Shown one piece after another: positions 9,784-20,784 of a stretch of DNA of 64,000 nucleotides; positions within the stretch are counted from its first letter, which is position 1; the number at the start of each line of letters is the position of its first letter. Location of the stretch: assembly GCA_026636295.1 (NCBI GenBank), contig CP089456.1, positions 744,001-808,000 on the forward strand, given 5' to 3'. The notes beneath the pieces are model-generated. The model did no database searches and was not told where the DNA came from. It worked only from the letters and a program-made list of their open reading frames with translations. Position numbers and translations under genes: made by a program. Source of the stretch: Medakamo hakoo (Eukaryota > Chlorophyta > Trebouxiophyceae > Coccomyxaceae).

Positions 9784-9920
9784 TTTGGGGAGAAAAAAAG
9801 AAACGGCGCTGTGTGAAAAAGCCGCGCATCGAGTTTTGCTTTGCTTTTTTGCTTTCGCGCCCGACGACACTCTGCCATTTTCTTTCCCTTTTGCCGGCAG
9901 CGCGTGGTTTGCCCGCCACC
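9784..9920. promoter_or_regulatory. Divergent promoter, transporter / HAD hydrolase
   Basis: 137 bp separate two start codons facing away from each other. The stretch is clearly less GC-rich than its surroundings (runs of A and T, CTTTTTTGCTTTCG), as expected for a short bidirectional promoter plus two 5' UTRs. No TATA box is evident. Confidence 0.55.
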
Positions 9921-11168
9921 ATGGCCGCGGCTGCAGCGGCGTCCTTGCTCAGGAGGCGAGCGGGCTGGCTGGCCGCGGCAGGCGGCGAGGCGGCCGCGAT
10001 TGCCGCGGCGTCGAGCGCCAGCGCGCGGCGCGCGCTCGGCTCGGCCACCCGCCCCGCCCACCCCGGCCGCCCACCCACGCCTCCGCCCCCAGGCGTCGCG
10101 TTTGCCTTTGACATCGACGGCGTCCTGCTGCGTGGGAAGCACGCCATCCCGGGCGCGGCAGACGCGCTGAGGCGGCTCGTCGGACTGGCTCCGTACGTGT
10201 TCATCACCAACGGCGGCGGCGTGACGGAAGCCGACAAGGCGGCCGAGCTGTGCGACCTGCTCGGCCTGCCGGCGTCGGCCGCCCGCCCCGACCAAATGCT
10301 GCTGGCCCACACGCCCTTCCGCCGCCTGGCGACGGCGGAGCCGGTCCTGGTCATTGGCGGCAAGCAGTCGTTGGCCGTCGCCAAGCACGCGTACGGCTTC
10401 ACCGCCGCCGCCTCGCCCGCCCAGGTGGCGGCCGCGACGGACGCGTCCGTCCCGCTACGTCCGCCGCACGCCGTGGAGCACGTCGGACCGCTGCCCACCC
10501 ACCCCGTCACGGGCGCGCCCGCCGGCTCGCCCGCCTGGCCCTTCACCGCCGTCCTGGTCTTACACGACCCGGAATGCTGGTATACAGACGTCCAGATCAC
10601 TACGGACGTCCTGGTCGGGCGTGGCGTCGTGGCGGGCGGGTGGGCGGTTGGGAGCCGGCGGGCCGGCTCGGACCGCCCGCTCCCGTTGCACTGGTCCAAC
10701 GGCGACGTGCTGTGGGCGGGGGAGCACCCGGCGCCCCGCCTGGGCCAGGGCGCCTTTGCCGCCGCCCTGAGGGCTGTCGTCACGGCGGCGGGGCATGGCG
10801 ACGCGCTCGCGGGAGAGCGGGTGTATGGCAAACCCACGTCCGCGCCGTACGAGCTCGCCGACGCGGCGCTCGCCGCGCAGGCGGCGCGCCTCGCCGCCAG
10901 CCTGCCCGGCGAGCTCGGCGCCGCCTGGCGGCGCACGGGCGTGCGTGCCGTCATTGGCGTGGGAGACAACCCGGCGGCCGACGCGGCGGGCGCGGCCGCG
11001 GCCGGCGACCCGTGGATCCCAGTGCTGGTGCGGACGGGCGTGCACGACGGGCCCGGCAATTGTCCGGTGCACCCGGCTGCCGCGGTCGTCGACGACGTGT
11101 GCGCGGCCGTGGAGTGGGGGTGCCGGCTAGGAGTCCAGAAAGCGCGGGAGTGGGGTGTTGGCGCGTGA
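9921..11168 (+). CDS. HAD-superfamily hydrolase, CECR5/HDHD5-like, organelle-targeted
   Basis: Single exon, 415 aa, start at ATG 9921 in a good context (gccaccATGG). An Ala/Arg-rich leader of about 45 aa (two LLRRR/SARRAL basic patches) suggests a mitochondrial or plastid presequence. HAD motif I is FAFDIDGVLLRGKHAIPGA, motif II FITNGGG, motif III the lysine in VYGKPTSAPYELAD, and motif IV IGVGDNPAADAAGA. The cap and overall length agree with the CECR5 class of type-IIA HAD phosphatases. Substrates of this class are not well known. Confidence 0.85.
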   Translation: MAAAAAASLLRRRAGWLAAAGGEAAAIAAASSASARRALGSATRPAHPGRPPTPPPPGVAFAFDIDGVLLRGKHAIPGAADALRRLVGLAPYVFITNGGGVTEADKAAELCDLLGLPASAARPDQMLLAHTPFRRLATAEPVLVIGGKQSLAVAKHAYGFTAAASPAQVAAATDASVPLRPPHAVEHVGPLPTHPVTGAPAGSPAWPFTAVLVLHDPECWYTDVQITTDVLVGRGVVAGGWAVGSRRAGSDRPLPLHWSNGDVLWAGEHPAPRLGQGAFAAALRAVVTAAGHGDALAGERVYGKPTSAPYELADAALAAQAARLAASLPGELGAAWRRTGVRAVIGVGDNPAADAAGAAAAGDPWIPVLVRTGVHDGPGNCPVHPAAAVVDDVCAAVEWGCRLGVQKAREWGVGA

Positions 11169-11272
11169 AAGTTTAGGGGGGCGGTGCCTCTCTCTCCAAC
11201 CGCGTCCCATCCATTTTTTTTTTCATGCCCACGCCGCCGCGCCGGCGCCGGCGCCCGCCCGCCCCCGCCTTC

Positions 11273-12590
11273 TCACTCGCCCAAGCACGACTTGGCCAAC
11301 GCCGCCTCCTCCACCAGCTCCTCCCCCGTCGCAGCCAGCTTCCCTTTCGCCACCTCACTCAGCTCCAGGCCCTGCACAATCTCCCAGCTCCCACCCGCAC
11401 ACTTCACGGGGAACGAAAAGATCACGTCCTTGGGCGCGCCGTACGAGCCGTCGGACCACACGCCCATGGACACCCACTCGCCGGGCGCCGTCCCGCACAC
11501 CCAGTCCCGGACGTGGTCGCACGCAGACGACGCCGCGGACAGGGCGGACGACGCGCCCCGCGCCGCGATGATGGCCGCGCCGCGCTGCTGGACGGTGGTG
11601 ACAAAGTCGCCGGCCAGCCAGGCGTCGTCGGACACGGCCGCCGGGATGGGCTTGCCGTCCACCGTGCCGTGCGACACGTCGGGGTACTGTTGGGGGTGTG
11701 GAGGACGTGGTGGCCGGCGTGTGTGAGGGCGTGGGAGGGTGGAAGAGCCCGCGCGCCGTGAAGCACGGCGCGCGGGAGGGTGAGGGATCCCACCCCACCC
11801 CACCCCCACCCCACCCCCCACCCCCGCCCTCACCTGCGTCGACGAGTGGTTGCCCCAGATGATGACGTTTTTCACGCCCGACACGGCCGCGCCCACCCGC
11901 TCGGCAATGGCGCCCGCCGCCCGGTTGTGGTCCAGTCGGGTCAGGCAGGTGATGTTGGACCGCGGGATGGACGGCGCGTGCTGGGCGAGGATGAGCGCGT
12001 TCGTGTTGGCCGGGTTGGCGACGACGAGGACTTTGACGCCGGGCGCCGCGTGCGCCTCCAGCGCGGCGGCCTGGGACGCGTAGATGGCCACGTTTTTGGC
12101 CATGACGTCCTTGCGCTCCATGCCGGCCTTGCGCGGGAAGCCGCCCACCATGACGGCGACGTCCACGTCCTTGGCCGCGACGGCCGGGTCGGTCGTCGTC
12201 ACGACGCCGGTCAGCAGCGGCAGCGCCGCGTCCACCAGCTCCATGCGGACGCCCTCCAGCGCCTTGGCCGCGGGCTCGATGTCCAGCAGGTGCAGAATGA
12301 CGGGCTGGTCCGGGCCGAGCATGGCTCCCCGGGCGACGAGCGGGCAGAGGGCGTACCCGATTTGGCCTGGCGGTGTGTGTGTGTGAGGAGGAGAGGGGGG
12401 GGGATGGTCCGAGTGGGCGGCGGGTCGTCGTCGTCGAGCCGTCGAAGCGCGCGATGGCAGGCGGGGCGCGGGCTTTCGGTGCGGCCGCGTGCCGCGGGGA
12501 CGGCGCCACCCGATGCCCAACCCCCCGCGGACGAGTCAGCTCTGACTCACCGGCGGCGCCAGTGATGAGGACGCGCTTGGGCGAGGCCAT
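11273..12590 (-). CDS. NAD-dependent malate dehydrogenase, cytosolic type
   Basis: Exons 12551-12590, 11834-12366 and 11273-11686 join in phase to give 328 aa. The first exon ends inside the dinucleotide-binding loop, giving [21 protein letters not shown]. Further hallmarks are [44 protein letters not shown], and [14 protein letters not shown] with the catalytic histidine. The length and [15 protein letters not shown] motifs fit the cytosolic MDH1 class; no transit peptide is seen. It interconverts malate and oxaloacetate with NAD. The second intron contains a run of CCCCACCC repeats. Confidence 0.93.
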
Positions 12591-12755
12591 CGTGGCTTGT
12601 GGTGTGTGTTTTTTGTGGGGCGTGGAACGAGCGCTCGAGACTTGGGCTGAGTGGGAGGGGGGCGCGGCGCTGCGCGGCCCCACACACACAGAGACCTGCC
12701 TGCCCCCCTTTTTTTTCCGTCCGGGCGGCCCACCACCACAAACCCCGCCCTCCTC
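12591..12755. promoter_or_regulatory. Divergent promoter, MDH / bZIP-1
   Basis: 165 bp lie between two outward-facing start codons. The stretch contains a TTTTTTTT run near 12710. It is probably a shared promoter. Confidence 0.5.
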
Positions 12756-13939
12756 ATGGCCACCGACTCCCCACCACCGATGGACGGCGGCCGCCAAGGT
12801 CGCGGTCGGCGCGCGGCGGCCATTGCGGCGTCGGCCGCGCTGACCACGCCGCCCCAGCCACCGCCGAAAAGTAAGGCGGCCGCGCCCGCCGCCCCGCCTG
12901 CGTCTGCGCCGACGCCGTCGCCGCTGCCGCCGCGCCCGTCCCTTCCCTTCCGCCGCAAAGCCAAGGCCGCCGCTCCGCCGCCACCACCCGCCCAGCCCCA
13001 GAAGAAGGAGAAAGCCGCCGTCGCGATGGAGGCGGAGGGAGCGGCGGCTCCTCCTCCCGGCCCAGCCCCGCCGCCGACGCTGTCGGGCCAAGCGCGTGCG
13101 CCCAAACTTGCGCGCACACGAGACCCCTGGCCCGGCCGCCCGACCACGGGGCCGGCGTCCACCCCGCCCCGCCGCGGCCCAGGCACCGGCGCCAAGAAGG
13201 CGCGGGAAGGTGGCGACTCCGGGTCCGAGTCGGATGATGAAAGCGAGGACGACGGCCAGGGCCCGCCGGGCGAGACGGCGCCCCAGCGCGCCGAGCGCCG
13301 GTGAGGGGTTGGGGGTTGGGGTTTCTTTGTTTTTTTTTTCCATCCCCCCCACGGCCGGGGACGGCCGTCCATGCCCGCCCGCCTCCCTCTCCCTCTCCCT
13401 CCCTCACACTCACACTCACCCCCACCCCCACCCCCTCAACCCCACCCAGCCGCGCCGCCAACCGCGAGTCGGCGCGCCGGGTCCGCGAGCGCCGGTCGGC
13501 CGAGGTCACCGCCCTGGCCAGCACGCACGCCGCCGTCTCGGCCCAGCACAAGCAGGCGGTGGACGCGGTGCTCGCGGCGGAAGCGCACGTCGCCCGCCTG
13601 GTCCAGGCCACCGCGGACTACCGGGCGCGGTGGGCCGACGCGGCGGCGGCCAACCTCGCGCTGCAGGCCGAGCTCGGCGCCCTGACCCAGGCGGAGCACG
13701 TGACCGCGGCCCAGGCCGCGTGGGCGACCGCCATCCTGGGCGGCGGCGGCGGCGTGGCCGGCGTGGCCGCGCCGGCCGGCGGCCCCCCGCTCGCCGCGTC
13801 CCCGCCGCCCCCGCCGGCGACCGCGCCGCCGCCGCCGCCGCACGCCGCCCCGCCGCCGGTGGAGCTGGCCTGGCCGGGGGCCGCCCCGCCCGGCCCGGCC
13901 CTGCGTCTGTTTGCGGGGCCACCGCCGCCCTCGCCTTGA
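12756..13939 (+). CDS. bZIP transcription factor 1
   Basis: Exons 12756-13300 and 13450-13939 join at CG|C, giving 344 aa. The N-terminal half is low complexity and basic, ending in an acidic Ser/Asp/Glu patch. The exon junction falls just before the basic region, RRAANRESARRVRERR, which keeps the invariant N-x7-R. The following zipper is poor: the expected leucine heptads read L-V-A-A (first leucine in VTALASTHAAV), so dimerisation may rely on alanine and valine or on a partner. A Pro/Ala-rich tail follows. It is presumably nuclear; targets are unknown. It is one of three bZIP genes within 8 kb. Confidence 0.85.
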
Positions 13940-14100
13940 AGGCGTGTGCGCGTGTGTGTGTGTGTGTGAGGTGAGAGAGGCCTGTGTGCGTCCTTGTGCG
14001 TGCGTGTGTTTGCTCCCGCCTTGTGTGTGCTTGTGTTTCGGCCGCGGGGAGAGAGGGGAGTGTGTGTGCAAAACAAAAACCAAACGCCCACCCTCACACA

Positions 14101-15226
14101 CTACACTCGCCGCTTGGCGGCGCCCTCTAGCGACCCGGAGCCCAGCCCGCCCTCCCCGCCGTCGTCGACGGTCGCTGACGCCGCAGCGGTGGCCGCGACG
14201 GCGGCCGGCCCACCACTCCCACATCCGCCGCCGCCCTTCCCGCCGTCTGGCGCGTCCGGCCACGCCAGGCTGGTCGCGACCCCCACGCCCAGCGCGGCCA
14301 GCACGACGGCCAGGGACAGCGGCGTGGGCGCGACCGGCCCGCCGCAAAACTCCACCACCATCTTGAGGCCGACCCAGGCAAGGATCGCGGCGACCGCGCG
14401 GTCCAAGAAGCGCAGGCCGCCCAGGGAGGCGGCCACGGCCGCGTACACCGACCGCAGCGACGCGACGGCCGCCATGGTCGCCGCCCACACGACGGCGGGG
14501 TCGGACGTCACGCCAAAGAGGGCGGGCACGGAGTCCACGGCGAAGACGATGTCGGAGACCTCGACGACGGCGAGGACGAGCAGCAGCGGCGTCGCGACCC
14601 ACCGGCCGGGCCGGGCCGGGTCGGGCGTGAAGAAGCGGTCGCCGTCGAACGCGTCGGACAGCGGAATGAAACGGCGGAACGCGCGCACGACCGGGTGGGC
14701 GGCCAAGTCCTTCTCCCCGTCGTCGCCATCGCCCGAGCCGGCCAGGCCGGACAGCTTGAGGGCCGACCAGACGAGGAGGGCCGCGAACGCGAGCAGGACG
14801 GGCCGGGCGTGCGCGATCATTTCCGCGCCCGCGCCGACCATGAGCAGGCGCAGCACCGCCGCGGACGCCAGCCCGACCGTCAGCACGCGCTCCTGGGCGG
14901 GCGGGCCCACGCCAAACTGCCGGAAGATGAGCACGAAGACGGCCAGGTTGTCGAAGGACAGGGCCTGTTCCAGGATGTAGCACGTGGCGTACTGGGCGGC
15001 GACGGTGCGGCCGCGTGTGGCGGCGAGGAAGGCGCCCAGCCCGGCGGCGGTGGCGAAGGCGGCGACGGCCTGTGGATGGACGGGGGATGGACGGGATGGA
15101 GGTGGGGAGGTGGGGGGCCAAGGTTGAAGGGGTGGTGTATGTTTTCTTTGTGCTCTGCGACGCCCCTTTTTTCACCACAAAACGCACGTGCATGACGGCC
15201 GCTCGCCGCTTGTGGCGGGCGCCCAT
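14101..15226 (-). CDS. TerC-family integral membrane protein (thylakoid TERC-like)
   Basis: Exon 15188-15226 (MGARHKRRAAVMH) joins exon 14101-15069 in phase 0, giving 335 aa. About eight hydrophobic helices are visible. Two family motifs are ILEQALSFDNLAVFVLIFRQ and VEVSDIVFAVDSVPALFGV, both with the conserved aspartates of TerC. In plants TERC is needed for thylakoid biogenesis and insertion of thylakoid membrane proteins. The model lacks a transit peptide. A plausible upstream exon starts at the ATG 15342-15344 (MRAANVNSSRAPCRFVLSVA), followed by a CAG acceptor near 15243, but I could not fix its donor, so the N-terminus is open. Confidence 0.82.
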
Positions 15227-16318
15227 GTCGCTGGTCGTGCGCCTGATGAAGGTGTGGTGGGAGGGAAGGTGAGGAGAGGGCGCGCGGCGACCGAGAGAAC
15301 AAAACGGCACGGGGCGCGACTCGAATTAACGTTGGCCGCGCGCATGGGAAACAACACAAGCAACGCACTCGATGGACAGGCGCGCGACCGCGTCGCCAGG
15401 GCTGGGTGAGGGGCCGGCGGACGCCCTGCGGCCGTCCTGAGACATGTGTGAGGCGAGGCCGCACGTCGTCTCTCCCCTCTCTCTTCCACGAGAAGAGAGA
15501 GAGTGAGAGAGGAAGGTGCGCCCGTCGCAACCTCCACCATCCATCCATCCCTTTTTTTTTTCGTTTTCTCGTTATAGTAACGTATAGTTCTACATCTCAC
15601 GCCAACACGACATTGCAGGGGGGACGACATTGGGGCACAGCGCGCGCGCCGCGCCGGGGTGCGGCGGGCCTCTCTCAATTGCGGAGGCACAAGCCGGGCG
15701 CGCGCGCACTGATCCCCCATGCTCAGAATGAAATTAGAAAGGAGGGGGGGTCGATGACGGTGAAAAACAGCCGGGCGGTCGGTCGGTGCGCGCGCGTGTG
15801 TGCGCGGACGCCTCGAGAAAAAAACCAGCGGGGCGGCGGATGGATGGGATGGGAAAGGAAAAGACACGCCTGGGGGTTGGACGTGGTGGCTGCGCGCGCC
15901 TACGCGGCCCTCTCTTCGCACAAGAGGGGGCAGGACGCGGGCCACAGCACAACACAGGCTCTGTGTGCGGGGGGGGAATAAGGACGGGGGAGGGGACATG
16001 CCACAGTACGGGACGCCCGCGGCGGAAGGCCAGCCCAGCCCCGTGCCGCTCAACAATTTTGTGCGCGCACAGGGATGGGTGGGTCGCCGTCGGTTTTTTT
16101 TTGGGTGTGTGTCGCAAGAAGGGGTCGGAAAACTCTCTCGCATATCAGTGTTTTGTAAGGGACTCAAAAAGGTGAGGCCACTGCGCGCGGCGGGCCATGC
16201 AATGGCGCGCCCGCGCACGAGGCCGTGGGTGTGGGTGGCGGCTCGTGCGTGCGTGCTCCCCGCGCGCGGGTGCCCCCACCCACCCACTCTCTCTACAAAG
16301 TGTGGAGGGGGCCACGCC
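15227..16318. other. 1.09-kb gap, possible TerC 5' exon and bZIP-2 3' UTR
   Basis: A long minus-strand open frame covers most of the gap but its composition is unlike the neighbouring genes. An AT-rich patch with TTATAGTAACGTATAG lies at about 15570-15590. The right part probably holds the 3' UTR of bZIP-2, and the left part the TerC promoter and perhaps its transit-peptide exon. No RNA gene is recognised. Confidence 0.4.
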
Positions 16319-17768
16319 TCACACCGGGACAGCGTCGCCGATCAGGACCAGGCGCTCCAGCTCAAAGTCGTAGTTGCCGGGCGGCGGCACGGCGCCCACG
16401 GTGCCGACGTCCGCGGCAGAGGAGCCGCCGGACGGGCCGAGGTCAGCGGCGGCGCCGCGCGCGGCCGCGGCCGCGGCCACGCCCGCGGGCACGGTCGTGC
16501 CGAGCCACAGCGCCGTCGCCGCCGCAGAGCTGTGCAAAGCCGCGGCTGACCCGGCTGGGATGACCGGCAACAGCTCCGGTTCTTCCGCGTCAACAAAGGC
16601 GGCCGCGCACGCAGGCGTGGCGAGCGCGCCGCTGCCGTGGCGCGCGCCGCTGCGGGCCGACCCGCGCGCCGACCCGGCGGCCGAAGCCGCGCCGCTCGGA
16701 GGGGCGGAGCCGCCGTAGGTGTGCAGGCCGGGCGGCAGCATGGTCGGCCCCAGGCTGAATGGGACGGGCGCTGGGAGAGGGGAGGCAGGCGCCACGCCCG
16801 GCGTCGCCGGGGCGAGGGGCGTGCCCGGGCACGGCGCGCCGCCGCCGGCCGTGGCCGGGCTGGGCGGCCCGCCGCCGCCTTGCAGCTTGGTCACCAGCGC
16901 GCGCAGGCGCTCGTTTTCCAGGCGCAGGCGCGCCGTTTCCAGGGTCAGGTCTTCCCACTGGGATTTGCGCAGGGCGCGCATGCGGCGGGCAGACTCCCGG
17001 TTGGTGGCGCGTCTGCGCGTGCGAGAGAGGAGGCGGGGGCGCGGGTGGTGAGAGGGAGGGTGTGGGGAGGGTGGGGAGGCCGCAGAGGCATGCGGAGAGA
17101 CAGCGTGTGCAAAGGCGCGGCTTTCGGGCGCGCCCCCGCGCCTGCGTACGCGCGGCGATGCACTTTTTTGCTCGCGATGGAAACTTCGCTGGTCGGCTTG
17201 TCCGAAATTGGGTTTCGAGCCGGGGGCCGACACCGCCCGCGCCGCCCAGGGCGCCGCGACAAAAAGTGCGCAGCGCCCGGCGACAGAAAAGAGCCGACCT
17301 GGCCACCCCAGCAGAGGAGATCCCCTGGCCCGCCCCCACCGAAGTCCCGCCGCCCGCACTCACTTTTTCAGGCGCCTCAAGTCAATGGCGGTCGGGTCGT
17401 TGCCGGGCGAGCTGGAGGGGCGGGGGGTCAGGCCTGTGGAGGGGTGTGGGCGGGGGAGATAAAGGGCCGGCCGAAAAGTGAGAGCGCCGGCGAAAAAATC
17501 AACGGCGAGAGGCACTTCTGCGCGCAGCCGCCGGCCCTCCCACAGCGCGGAGCAGCCGCCCACTCCGGCCGGCGCCCCCCACACGAGGTAGGCGGGGAAT
17601 CGAGGCTGGCCCCTGGCCCGAGGGCGGCCGGTCGGAAGGCCCGCAACGCCCGGCCGCGGCCCTGGTCTTTGTGCCCGCTCCAATCAGCTTTCCTCGCTGG
17701 CCTGTGCCCAAACAAAACTCACCCTGGCCGGAGCCGTCATCCGACACGCTAGTCGATTCGACCAGCAT
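16319..17768 (-). CDS. bZIP transcription factor 2
   Basis: Exons 17723-17768, 17364-17433 and 16319-17012 join with matching phases, giving 269 aa. The second junction falls inside the basic region: LRRLKK|RATNRESARRMRALRK, with the invariant N-x7-R. The zipper is regular, with leucines at four successive heptad positions (DLTLETARLRLENERLRALV). A Gly/Pro/Ala-rich C-terminal half ends in an acidic or hydrophobic patch that could be an activation region. It resembles plant group-S/G bZIPs only in the basic region. The basic region and splice position suggest common origin with bZIP-3. Confidence 0.88.
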
Positions 17769-19368
17769 GGTGGCCCGCCTGGATGTCCTGCGCGTAGGTA
17801 TGGAGGGTGTAGGGGTGAGCGGAAGCCGGGCGCGGGCGTGGCGCGCGGGGTTGGTGGAGCGTGGCCGACGCGCCCATGCCAGGGCCAGGTTTTGCGTTTG
17901 CATCCGGCACCCCGCGCCCGGGCCGCGGGAGCTTTAGACAGGCACGCCGCCACGTCATCAAGCATGCGGGAGCTCAAACTTGAGCCTACCTTGTGGAAGG
18001 AATGACGGGGAATCGGGCGGGGCGCGGGCACGTCTCTCCGCGCGTGCTGTGTGTGTGAGAGGGAAAAGCCTGCGTGCGTGGAGTTGGGAGGAGTGCCTTA
18101 CATGATGCTTGCCCAGGGCAGCAAAAAAAAATGAGAGAGGAGAGCCCACCGGCCGAAAAAATGGAAATGGAGAGGTGAGGCGCCCAGGCATCCCCCGCAC
18201 GACGGAGCGCGCGAGCGAGCACACAGCGGCGCCCACGGGGTCAGTTACACACGCACACACACACGGCGGGGAGGCGGGGCGGAAGCAACGCCCGGCGCCC
18301 ACCGCGGCTGGCGGGCTGCAAAACCCAACTCCCATCTCCATTCTTTTTCACTCTCACCTCACATCGCGTCCGCCCGCGGCCTTCCCGAGCGACCGCCGAC
18401 ACACACAGGTGCCGGCGCACGCCGCCACAGACAGCAAGGGAAGAGGGCAAAACGTCACCAGCAGAAAATTCGAAACACAAAGAGGTTAGGCAGGGGGGGG
18501 GGGGGGGAGAGGGCGGCACAGGCGGCCGCGCGCGCGCGCGCGTTTTTTCTGTCCTCCACCAAACAACGCACGCCGCCCCATCCCCTCCCATCCTCCATTT
18601 TCCCTGGCGTCCATGTAACCCTGAGGGGAAACCGCCCTGCACACAGGCAGTCGGCGGCCGGGCATACTTCTGAAACTTCGTCGGACACAGGGAGGGAAGG
18701 AAAGGGAGGGGGGGGGCAGCGGTGGTCGAGGGTGTGCGCCCAGGCGCACGAGAGGGAAACACAAAGCACACGCACGCGCAGCTTCCGCGCGCCCGGCGGG
18801 GGGGAGAGGGTGTCATGGGGGGGGAAGTGTCTAGCGTGCGCCGCGGAGCGGCTGCGTGCCACGCTTTCTCGCTTTCTCAAGGCTTTGGGGTGGGAGGGGG
18901 GGGGCTGGAGGCAGAGCTCGCCCCCACCCCGCGCGCACCCCACGACGAAAAGAGACACGGTCTAAAGGTGAAGAAAACGGAAGAAAAAAGGGGGGGCGGG
19001 CGCAGCAGCGCCGGCCACCCCCTGGGCACGGATGCCCTAACGACGAAAAAACAAACGGTGAAACGTTTCTTTTTTTTGATGGACGGGGCGTGGACGAGGG
19101 AGAGGGGGGGCAGCGGGCAGAGCCGCGCACCCCCGCCGTCCGCACCCGTGGTTTTTTTGTTTTAGCGGGGGCATAATACTTTGGAAGGAAACGTGAAAAA
19201 AAACGATAATTCGGCACAAAGAGAGGGCAGGAGGCCTAAGGCCCCGGGTTCTGCGACCATCCCCTGCAGAGAGGGGTGGGAGGGCGGGGCGTGTGTGTGG
19301 GCCACCGCCTAACCCGGGGCACCTGCGCGCTCCCATCCATGGAGAGAGGACAGGACTAAAAAAAGAAA
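17769..19368. other. 1.6-kb gap between bZIP-2 and bZIP-3, no gene recognised
   Basis: This is the longest gene-free stretch of the window. It contains G-runs (15 G at 18493-18507), GT/CA-rich patches and several A-runs of 7-9. The left part is the promoter of bZIP-2 and the right part should hold the long 3' UTR of bZIP-3. Open frames here lack the codon pattern of real genes in this window. A noncoding RNA is possible but I see no specific structure. Confidence 0.4.
18493..18507 (+). repeat. Poly-G run, 15 nt
   Basis: An uninterrupted run of G lies in the gap between bZIP-2 and bZIP-3. It is likely to vary in length and to be error-prone in sequencing. Confidence 0.8.
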
Positions 19369-20406
19369 TCATCGGACGGCGAGGAAGGCGCCGGGCGCCG
19401 GTTCGGGCCCGCCAAACTCCAGCAGCAGCGCGTCCTCCACGTCGCACGCGGCGGCCGCGGCGGGCGGCATGACGGCCGCGGCCGCGGCGGCGAGCGCGAC
19501 GGGCGGCAGCGGCGCGGCGGCAGCGACCACGGCCGCGGCGGCGCGCGGCCGCGCGGCCGCACCCCGCGCCGCCGCGCCGGACGCGGCCGGCGAGTGGCGC
19601 CCGCCCTCACCGTACCCGCCCGCGATGGGCGAGCCGGACATGGGCGACGTGGGCAAGGGCGGCGGCGGCGGGAGCGGGGGCAGGCCCAACGCCGCGCGCA
19701 GGCGGCCGTTTTCCTCGCGCAGGGCCGCGACCTCCTCGCGCAGCGCGCACCACTCGCCCCGGCGCAGGGCCCGCATGCGGCGGGCGGACAGCCGGTTGGT
19801 CTCCCGCTTTTTCAGGCGGCGCGCGTCCAGGACGGCTTGGGGCGTTGGCTGGGGAGCCGCGGGAGCGGGGGAAGGGGCCGGAGCCGGCGCGGCGGGCGTG
19901 GCCGGCGCCGGCGGCGGCGAAGGGTGCGCCGCGCCGGCGGGGTGTGGGGCGGCCGTGGCGCCGTCTTCGGGCGCGGGCGACGATCCCGCCGACGCCGCGG
20001 GCTTGCGCTTGCCCGACGCCCGCTTCTTGTTGGACGCCGCCGCGGCCGCCGACCCACCGGCCGCCCGCTTGGTGCCCTTGGAGCTGGCCTCGCCCGAGCT
20101 GGCCGCGTCCGTGAGGCGGGAGGACGGGCGGCGGGCGCGGACCGACGCCCTGCCCGCGGCGGCGATCGGGGCGGCCGAGTCCGCCTCGCCAGACGTCTGC
20201 TGTTGGACGGGCGCGCGCACAGCACCGGTCAGCACTGGCACGACCGCGTGCGAGTCATCGGACGATTGCTGGACGGGCGCGGGCGCGGACAGGGCGGCAA
20301 AGTCCCCGGCCGCGGCGGCGGCCGCTTTTTTCAGCAAGGCCGGCTCGTCCAGGGTGGCAGGCGTGTAAGCCTGGCCGCCCACGACCGTGGCGGACATCAT
20401 GGGCAT
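19369..20406 (-). CDS. bZIP transcription factor 3
   Basis: Single exon, 345 aa (ATG at 20404-20406; a second ATG follows directly after MP-free M). The N-terminal 190 residues are Ala/Ser/Pro-rich with a basic Lys patch (NKKRASGKRKP), a likely nuclear localisation signal. The bZIP is ARRLKKRETNRLSARRMRALRR, where the usual NRESARR glutamate is leucine but N-x7-R is kept. The zipper has leucines at three heptads and then stops at prolines. It shares RRLKKR-TNR-SARRMRALR and a following tryptophan with bZIP-2, but has lost both introns, which suggests duplication with intron loss. Confidence 0.87.
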   Translation of the reverse strand: MPMMSATVVGGQAYTPATLDEPALLKKAAAAAAGDFAALSAPAPVQQSSDDSHAVVPVLTGAVRAPVQQQTSGEADSAAPIAAAGRASVRARRPSSRLTDAASSGEASSKGTKRAAGGSAAAAASNKKRASGKRKPAASAGSSPAPEDGATAAPHPAGAAHPSPPPAPATPAAPAPAPSPAPAAPQPTPQAVLDARRLKKRETNRLSARRMRALRRGEWCALREEVAALREENGRLRAALGLPPLPPPPPLPTSPMSGSPIAGGYGEGGRHSPAASGAAARGAAARPRAAAAVVAAAAPLPPVALAAAAAAVMPPAAAAACDVEDALLLEFGGPEPAPGAFLAVR

Positions 20407-20784
20407 GTCTGTGGATGTGACAGGGAGGGACGGGCGTCAGAAAGCGCGCAGGCCGGCGGCGCGATTCCGATGGAGGGCAGGCGAGCGGAAGGAGGGGCGA
20501 TGGCAGCGGCGGGCGACTCGCCCTACCACCTTTTCGCGCCGCGCGCCGCTGCACACACACCTTGACTCAACGTCTCACCCGGCGCAGCCAGCGAGGCGCT
20601 TGTGTTCAGAGTGTCACACGGGGCGTGGTGTGAGGGAAACTGATGCGCCTCGCGGCCTTGGCGCGGGGGCGACGAGGAGGAAGCAAAAAGCAAGGAGTGA
20701 GAGTGGGGAGAGGAGCCGACCCCGTGGACGTCCGGGCCCTCATACTGCAAGGTTTTGTTTTCTCTGCGCGTAGAAAAAAAACCA
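20407..20784. promoter_or_regulatory. Divergent promoter, bZIP-3 / XRP2-like
   Basis: 378 bp separate the two outward-facing starts. No clear core element is seen. A T/A-rich patch (GTTTTGTTTTC) lies at about 20752-20762, about 30 bp before the XRP2-like start. Confidence 0.45.

Noticed and set aside
15172-16287. A 371-codon minus-strand open frame in the gap above TerC
   Set aside because: Amino acid composition and codon use are unlike neighbouring genes and no motif is seen; only a short part near 15243-15344 may be a real TerC exon.
17161-17240. GGGTTTCGAGCC resembling a tRNA T-arm
   Set aside because: No matching acceptor stem, D-arm or anticodon arm around it.
17958-19217. Several overlapping frames of 70-190 codons in the gap between bZIP-2 and bZIP-3
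   Set aside because: They cover homopolymer runs and UTR-like sequence, and have no splice-consistent start or recognisable domain.
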